Position numbers and translations under genes: made by a program. The notes under the pieces are model-generated. The model saw only the letters and a program-made list of their open reading frames with translations, was not told the origin of the DNA and did no database searches. Shown here piece by piece: positions 57,538 to 64,000 of a DNA stretch of 64,000 nt. Source of the stretch: Antilocapra americana (Eukaryota > Chordata > Mammalia > Artiodactyla > Antilocapridae). The stretch lies in assembly GCA_007570785.1 (NCBI GenBank), contig ML664152.1, positions 614,640-678,639 of the forward strand. Direction: 5' to 3'. Within the stretch, counting starts at the first letter, position 1. The number at the start of each line of letters is the position of its first letter.

Positions 57538-59943
57538 TAAGTAACACAACACTAAGTGGGTTAGGAAACCCCTGCATGGTTCATGGTCCCCAAGCAATGA
57601 CTTGAGGTGCTGACCCAAGAATCCAAGAACTCACAAAACACAGGCCATTCATTTCCTGTGTGCCAAGGGGAAGGGGCCAAGTGCATCCAAGAGATTCTTC
57701 ATCAACAGATGACAGAGATGAGCAGCATAGGTGTTTCCATCCCTGACCACAAAGGTTTCTCTTTACCGAATAGTATGTATTTTCCCAGTCTTTTTAATAC
57801 ACAGGTTTAACACCAGAAATGTTAGATAATTTAAGGGCATAAAAACTGATCTGAAAGGATTGTCAATCTCACTCAGAAGCAAGCTCACTACAGATAAAAT
57901 GCTACAGGAAGAGTTCATCTAAGGACAGACCAGCAGCTCACTTCCCATTCACGTCACTCTGCTTCCTTCCCACTCTTTCCTTGGCTGTGTCGTAGAAGAA
58001 CCCAATGCTTTGCAAATGAGTTCATTTTTATACTAAATAAATGTTGCATGTCATGTCAGGCAAAGAATACTAAAAGATGAAATTAAAGAGTTTTGAAAAT
58101 TATAAGTCTTCAGTAGTTTCACCCCACAGCCCCCAATACTGAGGGGAGGGCTGAGCAGCAACAGGCAGGCTCACCCCTGCAGACATCCCACAGGACTGGG
58201 GGCAGTCATGGCCTCTGACCCAGGTCCTGCTGGAGGACCCTTCCCTCCAGCAAACTGGGGCCCCAGGCCCATTTCTTCTCAAACCCTTCGGTCCTGAATG
58301 TCCTTTCTCTCACTTGGTGAGGCTGAAGGTCCAAGGACGACAGGGACCTGAACGATGCTGCAGAGGCCCTCCATGTGCAAGAACAGGGCTCTGACCCTCA
58401 AGACTGGGCTGTCCCCCCGAAGGGCACCCTGACACAGCCTCCTCCTTTTTGCCCACCAGCCCAGTGCCCAGTGCTAAGCAGGACAGTGCCATCACTGCTG
58501 AGGGGGAGACAGGATCCTTACCTCGTATTTGTGGCTCACATTAGGGCACAAGCCACAGGGGAGGCAGTGACAGCACGAGAACAGCAAATCTTCACCATCT
58601 TGGCCCCTTCCCATGCGTGACACGTTTACCACACGGGCAGCGGGCACAACCCCCCCCCCCCGAAAGAGCGGAACCCTGGAGCAGAATGGCTGGCATCCCC
58701 GCTCCCCCCTTCTGCCTCCATCGATCTCAGTACAGGGATGGAGACCCTGCACGAGGTACCTGTCAGACCATGGCCCTCCTCATGGCACCCCAGGGTCAGT
58801 GTTTATCCACAGCTCACCCTCCTGGTCCCATGATTCATCAGGCTCCTTCCTCTGCAGCCATGGCCCAGCTAACCCACCTGCATTGAGGGCCACCCACCAG
58901 CCACATGCATGGCCCCTCCCGCCACTATCTGCCTGCCCAGAGGGATTTCCTGACCCCCAGTCTGACTTCCCCTCCCCACAGTCCCAACCTCCCTTCCTCC
59001 AGCAGGCGTTAACAGAGAGCAAACGAACAGAGCAAATGGTGCCTTGCTTTACGACAGACACTGGGAATGTAACAGGTTGATGGACCTGGGCGACAGTTCC
59101 GCTCGGGACACAGAGGAGAGGATGGCAGGCTTGGCCCTGCTCTTGTGGAGCATCGCAATGCATGACTAAGCAAGAGCCAGCCACGGACGAGGGCGCCCTG
59201 AAAAGGGCAGACAGTTTAATTCAGTACACACTGACCAACAACCACGTACCAGGGGCCATCTCAAAAAGCAGGTCATGGATACAAGAGACAGACCTGCAGA
59301 GCAAAGAGCAGACAAACAGCCCTCTCAACATGGGTCTAGACTAGCGGCCCTGCAGGCAGTTCAGGTCCTCCAAGAAGCAGATGCGGTAACAGGGATCAGA
59401 TGTGAAGAGATTTATGTGGGAGGGGCCCAGAGCAGGCTGCGAGCTGGCAGACGTGACTGCAGAGGAAGAAAGACAGGTGGGTTTGGAAGGAGAAGCCCTG
59501 GACTCCAGGCAGCTCCAGGAGTGTCAGGCCCATGGGGTCCTGGAGCCAAAGTCCCTCCCAGGAATGTGGCAGCTTCAACTCCTGCAGCAGGAGTCGTGGC
59601 CTCAGTGCAGGGTCAGTGTGGACCCAGAGTCCAGCAGGGGAGGCCCGAGTGGATCATGGCCACTGTGGGGCCGGAGGAGACTTGGGTCTTGGAGCTTCAG
59701 CATGGGTTCTCCCCAGCTGGACCAGACTCGCAGTGCTCTCATCTCAGTGTAACTCTTTCCCTCTAGGCAGTTCAGAACAACAGACACTCCATCCTGGTTC
59801 AATGGCTCCCTGAGGCACAGCTCAGGACTCGCCAGGCTTCACTGAATCTGAGAAACTATTACCAAAAAATTAAGTATTCTAGCCAATTACGGAGGATTCT
59901 TGATTTAAAACTGAGAATAAATACCATGTGTGGTTTTACTCTT
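57538..59943 (-). other. Intron 1, GC-rich unique stretch
   Basis: No repeat or exon recognised in 2.4 kb apart from a 13-base C run near 58,652. Base composition keeps long frames open on both strands. The DIP2A first coding exon was looked for here without success. Confidence 0.5.
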
Positions 59944-60200
59944 TTTAAGACTTTTTGGCTGAGCTGGGTCTCTGTTGCTTTCTCTAGGTGCGCCAAGTGG
60001 GGGCTACTCGAGTTGTAGTGCTCAGGCGCCTCTCTGCAGGGGCCTCTTTTGTTGCAGAACCTGGGCTCTAGACGGGCTTCCATAGTTGTGGTGCAGGGGC
60101 TTAGCTGTCCTGCAGCATCTGAGATCTTCTCAGACCAGGAGTCAAACCCATGTCCCCTGCACTGGCAGGCAGATTCTCAATCATTAGACCATCAGGAAAG
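59944..60200 (-). mobile_element. CHR-type tRNA-derived SINE
   Basis: Reverse complement with the head near 60,200 (actttcctgatggtctaatg) and the tRNA-like boxes at gtcaaacccatgtcccctgc, then the body (gcctctctgcaggggcctct, cagaacctgggctctagacg) to a T-run at 59,944. Confidence 0.85.
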
Positions 60201-60209
60201 TACTTTATG

Positions 60210-60520
60210 CTTCCATTAATTCAACAAAGATTCAGTAGGATACCTAAAATGTGCTAGAGGCTGAAGACATGAAGATGAACAGATCAAAATTTCCTTTGGA
60301 AGTGCTCCCTATGAATTGGCAAAGAGAAGTCCAAGTAAACAATAAATACAAAATTGTGATAAATCTTGTAAGAATGACATGATAAGGGTTAAAGGAACAA
60401 AAAAGCCAGCACCTAACTCTGGGTGGGGGGCAGGTGGGCTGTTCTCAGAGGAAAGCAGAGCTTCAAAAAGAAAATGAAGCTTAAATTTAAGTCTTAAAAC
60501 AAAGGCAGGCACTCAACAGG
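60210..60520 (+). mobile_element. Ancient interspersed repeat
   Basis: tcaacaaagattcagtagga, aaatgtgctagaggctgaag, tccaagtaaacaataaatac and gtgggctgttctcagaggaa follow the same widespread old repeat seen in part at 24,125. Not named with certainty. Confidence 0.45.
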
Positions 60521-60942
60521 TACAGAAAGTTAGCAATGAACAGTATGTGCAAAATTTTAGGATATTAAAGCAGAAATCTTAGTATTAATATTCTTTTAAA
60601 AACTTATAAATCAAAATTCTTTAAAGAGACAACTCATTAAGATAATTTACTATAACAAGAAAAACAGTTCTAAAGGGAATATACCTGAATCATGAATAAT
60701 GGATTTTGCATAAAGTAGTATGAACATACTGATGTAAGCAGCTAGTCGGTAAGTATAACTTTTAAAGATTTTCAAACATATATTTTATAAACTGAAACAT
60801 CTGAGTGCCCTTAAAAATATAAACAGAAATTGCATTACACCAAGCAACAGCTAAAAAAGTTGCTATGAAAAGTAGAAGAAACATATGTTGACATCTAGTT
60901 ATTTCCTGAAAAGCTTTTCATATTACACAGTCTTATTGTTGA
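60521..60942 (-). other. Intron 1, AT-rich
   Basis: No feature recognised. Confidence 0.5.
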
Positions 60943-61546
60943 GTCACTCAGTCGTGCCCAACTCTTTGCAACCCCAAGGACTGCAGCACACCAGGCTTCC
61001 CTGTTCTTCACCATCTCCTGCAGCTTGCTCAAACTCATGTCCATTGAGTTGGTGATGTGATGCCATCCAACTATCTCATCCTCTGTTGTCCCCTTCTCCT
61101 CCTGCCTTCAACCTTTCCCAGCATCGGGGTCTCTTTCAATGAGTCAGCATCAGGTGGCTAAGAGCTTCAGCTTCAGCATCAGTCCTTCCAAGGAATATCC
61201 AGGATGATTTCCTTTAGGATGGATTGGTTTGATCTCCTTGCAGTCCAAGGGACTCTCAAGAGTCTTTTCCAACACCACACCTCAAGAGCATCAATTCTTT
61301 GATGCTCAGCTTTCTTTATGGTCCAACTCTCACATCCATATATGACTACTGGAAAAACCACAACTTTGATTATACGGACCTTTGTCGGCAAAGTAATCTC
61401 TGCTTTTTAATACTCTGTCTGGGTTTGTCATAGCTTTCCTTCTAAGGAGCAAGTGTCTTTTACTTTCATGGCTGCAGTCACCATCCAATTTTGGAGCCCA
61501 AGAAAAGAAAGCCTTTCACTGTATTCCCACCTATTTGCCATTACAT
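60943..61546 (-). mobile_element. BovB LINE 3' part, about 600 bp
   Basis: Reverse complement of BovB from its end (gttgagtcactcagtcgtgc) to the region tttggagcccaagaaaagaa and cctatttgccatt. No open frame of significance. Confidence 0.9.
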
Positions 61547-61989
61547 GGTCTGGTAGTTCTCAAAGGTGACACTCTCGAGAACCCTTCACACTCTTAAAAC
61601 TTATTGAGGACCCCAAACAGCTTTTGTTTGTGAGCTATCAATGTTTACCATATTAGAAATCAAAATTGTGAAAATGGTAATATTTAATTAATTTTAAAAA
61701 CTGTACACTAAACCTACCATAAATAAAAAATAATAATTTCCAAAGCATTTAGTGATTTCAGGTATTGTTTTACTCTTATGAGCCTCTTTAACATCTGGCC
61801 TCTCTCTCGGAAACAAGTGGATTCTCCTCATCTGCTTCAGTTCAACGGCCTGCAGGATATGTGGTTAAGGTCTACGAAACACACTCAGCCTCACATAAAC
61901 ATGGGCTAAAAAAGCAAGGAGTATTTCAGTAGCCGTTTCAGATCACTGTGGACATTCTTTGATATCACACCCAAACTAGGTAAACTGTA

Positions 61990-62208
61990 GGTTCTTAAAC
62001 CATAGTTGCAACGTAGAATCTAAAACCTTATCAATGAACTTCTTGTATGGTTATGTTGCAGTCCACTGGTATATCTCTGAATGGGTCTTCTACCCGTGCA
62101 CAGATTTGAAGCATGATGCACTGGCCATTTGGAAAATACTGGTTTACAGAATTATGCAGCTCTTTCAAACGTTGACACGTTTCACCAAATAATATCAATA
62201 ACTCACAT
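61990..62208 (-). pseudogene. hAT transposase remnant
   Basis: On the minus strand an open piece reads ILFGETCQRLKELHNSVNQY, FPNGQCIML, ARVEDPFRDIPVDCN, and slightly farther FIDKVLDSTLQLWFKNL. The pattern FP then a pair of residues before xxNPF-like (here EDPF) and a following acidic/helical segment is what I recall for hAT-family and ZBED-like transposases. It lies between a SINE on its 5' side and decayed noncoding sequence on its 3' side. Much of the usual transposase is unreadable. Confidence 0.55.
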
Positions 62209-62210
62209 TC

Positions 62211-62471
62211 TGGACTTCCTTGCTGGCACAGTGGATAAGAATTCACCTGCTAATGCAGAGGACATGCTTTGATCCCTGGTCTGGGAAGATTGTTCCATGC
62301 TCCTTGTTCATGCCATGTTCCTCTCTAAACTAAGCCCTTGCACCACAACTACTAAGCCCACACACTGCAACTACTGAAGCTTGCATGCTTAGAGAAAGCC
62401 CATGGACAGCAACAAAGATCCACTGAAATGAAAAATACATGAATAAATACATAAACTATTAAAAAAAAAAC
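62211..62471 (+). mobile_element. CHR-type tRNA-derived SINE inside the hAT element
   Basis: Starts tggacttccttgctggcaca, with tRNA-like boxes (gctttgatccctggtctggg), the long body (ttgcaccacaactactaagc, actgcaactactgaagcttg) and a tail gaataaatacataaac-A10. Confidence 0.88.
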
Positions 62472-62938
62472 ACCTATAGGCTTAAGGCAGTCCTTACGTG
62501 AGGGTGGGGTTAATATTAAAAAAAAACTCATTGATTAACATTGCCATTGAGCACATCAAAAAAGTCTTTAAGTACTCAGAAGCTGTCAAGCTCATGGTAG
62601 CAGACAGAAGTTTTAAATTCTTGTATTTTTCCTTGAACACACAAATATTATCACTGGCCACAATCTCTGACACTTGTTCATTTATTTCTCAGAAAATGGC
62701 CACCAAATACCCAATTCTGAATAACTGTAGTTTGTCTGCCACTCAGTTTTTTCAAGTAAAAGTCACACTCCAGAAGAAAAGTGGCCAGTTTGTTCTGCAG
62801 CTCGAATGGCACAACTGCCATTCCTCACACAGGCCCTGGACCTCTTAGAGCAGCCAACATGCTTTACTTGCACTTTTCATTTCTCATGAACAGACTCCAA
62901 CAAGCATTCAGGGTTGAGAGGTAAGAAAGTTAACTGTT

Positions 62939-63058
62939 GGGACTTCCCTGGAGGTCTAGTGGTGAGGACTCAAGTTTCCATCGCAGGGAGCATAAGTTCA
63001 ATCCCTTGTTGGGGAACTAAGAATTCCCAACCCAGCAGTGCAGCCAAAAAGAAAACCA
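62939..63058 (+). mobile_element. CHR-type SINE head inside the hAT element
   Basis: gggacttccctggaggtcta through agttcaatcccttgttgggg to gcagccaaaaagaaaac. The 9-bp word ttaactgtt flanks it on both sides (62,930-62,938 and 63,059-63,067). Confidence 0.9.
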
Positions 63059-63362
63059 TTAACTGTTACTGTATCAGCCAGAAAAGATATGTCTAAGTCA
63101 AAGTAGTATTGTTTTTACTGCCAGTGGGGAGGTGGTGAAGAGGGTATTGGCTGTCAGTGTGACTTGGGGCCCTTGCCTTTCAGTTCCTGCCAAGACACCA
63201 GCAGTTTTACCCACCAGGTTTCTGCACCATTAGTACAACAGGGAAAACAAAAATGACAATCTTAATACTATTATAAAAAACGGTTTTCCCTCATAGGGCC
63301 CCAGGAAGGGTCTTAGGGACCCCAAGAGGTGTGTGGACCACAGTTTGGGAACCACTGGTAGA

Positions 63363-64000
63363 TTATTTCTAGAAGAAATGGCTACCAGAAGCCAACTCTG
63401 GGGAGAAGTCAGGGGTAGAAGGGAGGCTCACTCCATCCTATGTTTCCTTTCAACTGTTTCATTTCTCTGTAATGGGTATCTGCATGACTATTTTAATACA
63501 ACATTGTGCAGAGCCTTATGCTCAATGGAGAAACAAAGCTAAACCTGACCACTGACAGCCAAAGCATTACCAAGCACCCAGCAGGTACTCAATAATCACT
63601 GAATGAGTGAATATATATAGATAACAAACACACACAGACAAACGAAAAGTGGGAAGAACTCCAAAAGACAGGACAAGTGTGAGGGAAGGGTCACAATACA
63701 AAGACAACAGGCTGGGCTTTGACAGGTGAGTGGAATTTGGACTGAGAACTTTCATATACCACAGAATATTTAAGCAGCACAACAAATGTTTATCAATGTG
63801 AAGGCAACCCCAGACTGTCATTTAAAACTAAGAATTATATCACAAATTTTAGAAATTAAAGACGCTTAATTAGAAAAAAAGGCTTTGTGAAAAGAAGTTC
63901 CTTTCTCACATCCACAAATGGAGCTTTTCTGCTTTATGCTTAACTGTCCAGGCTAAGCCCCTGCTGTATCAAAATACAGGAAAACAAAAAACAAAGTTAA
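63363..64000 (-). other. Intron 1, right edge
   Basis: Holds a short phrase typical of old L2/MIR tails (cagcaggtactcaataatca near 63,580). Otherwise nothing recognised. No DIP2A exon. Confidence 0.45.

Larger units (their letters stand above)
61550..63362 (-). mobile_element. hAT-type DNA transposon, decayed, with two SINE insertions
   Basis: The right end reads, in reverse complement, accagtggttcccaaactgt followed by cttggggtccctaagaccc. The left end in reverse complement contains tttctaatatggtaaacatt, agctgtttggggtcctcaat and ends tttgagaactacc. These ends match those of the short element at 24,185-24,598. The inside has transposase remnants. Total 1.8 kb, of which about 380 bp are SINEs. 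Confidence 0.7.
1..64000 (-). other. DIP2A: DIP2A gene, internal part (exons 2-18 and introns)
   Basis: The minus strand carries 17 exons that join in frame into one protein recognised as disco-interacting protein 2 homolog A. Known of the family: DIP2 proteins have an N-terminal DMAP1-binding domain followed by two tandem adenylate-forming domains related to fatty-acyl-AMP ligases; DIP2A has been reported as a follistatin-like 1 binding protein and linked to acetyl-CoA and lipid metabolism. Seen here: about residues 31-718 of a roughly 1,570-residue protein. All exons are open, and every intron is GT-AG except intron 8 (GC-AG). DIP2A rather than DIP2B or DIP2C is chosen from remembered paralogue sequence (for example VLSMSGLSHGVIRMD in exon 18 and the Ala-rich linker in exon 5). 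Exon 1 and the C-terminal half are outside the window. Exon numbers assume one coding exon upstream. Confidence 0.93.

Noticed and set aside
53401..64000. DIP2A first exon
   Set aside because: No sequence matching the expected N-terminus followed by a phase-1 donor was found on the minus strand.

Overview
The window is vertebrate nuclear DNA from a ruminant, most likely a bovid. The evidence is the repeat content: many BovB (RTE-type) LINE copies, tRNA-Glu-derived Bov-tA and Bov-A2 SINEs, older CHR-type cetartiodactyl SINEs, and L1 copies of the modern ruminant kind. Nothing bacterial, viral-genome or plasmid-like is present. The species cannot be settled by eye.

One protein-coding gene is visible, running on the minus strand across the whole window: DIP2A (disco-interacting protein 2 homolog A). 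Seventeen consecutive coding exons were reconstructed by hand from splice sites, reading frame and the remembered DIP2A protein. They run from 45,675 down to 5,156 and total 2,064 coding bases (688 codons, about residues 31 to 718 if exon 1 supplies the first 30). They encode the rest of the N-terminal DMAP1-binding domain, a Ser/Ala-rich linker, and most of the first of two adenylate-forming (AMP-ligase/FAAL-like) domains. Exon 1 should lie to the right of 64,000 and exons 19 onward to the left of 1; neither was found here. Exons 10 to 18 are clustered in a GC-rich block (5.1-11.4 kb). Exons 2 to 9 are spread over 30 kb of repeat-filled introns.

Layout from left to right: a degraded L1 running in from the left edge (1-4.2 kb, + strand); the exon 18-10 cluster; BovB and CHR pieces (12-15.3 kb); exon 9; a 5'-truncated L1 (17.3-19.4 kb), a BovB tail and an old L1 in intron 8; exons 8 and 7; old L1s and a hAT-type element (24-29 kb) with an unexplained + strand ORF flanked by splice-like signals (26.55 kb); exon 6; a 64-bp x 5 minisatellite (32.2 kb); exon 5; a full-length dead mariner (34.2-35.5 kb); exons 4 and 3; BovB; a tiny L1 3'-end insertion with an 18-bp target duplication (43.7 kb); exon 2; then intron 1 (45.7 kb to the right edge), which holds a nested LINE/SINE complex at 47-51 kb including two BovB copies in inverted orientation, and a hAT-type element broken by SINEs at 61.5-63.4 kb.

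The most notable gene-level points are a GC-AG intron (intron 8) required by the reading frame, an uninterrupted run of phase-1 symmetric exons (2-8), and a tandem GYNGYN donor at exon 6. I saw no wholly new system. The best unexplained item is the antisense ORF at 26,551-26,753. All exon borders and family names come from reading and memory, not from alignment or database search.
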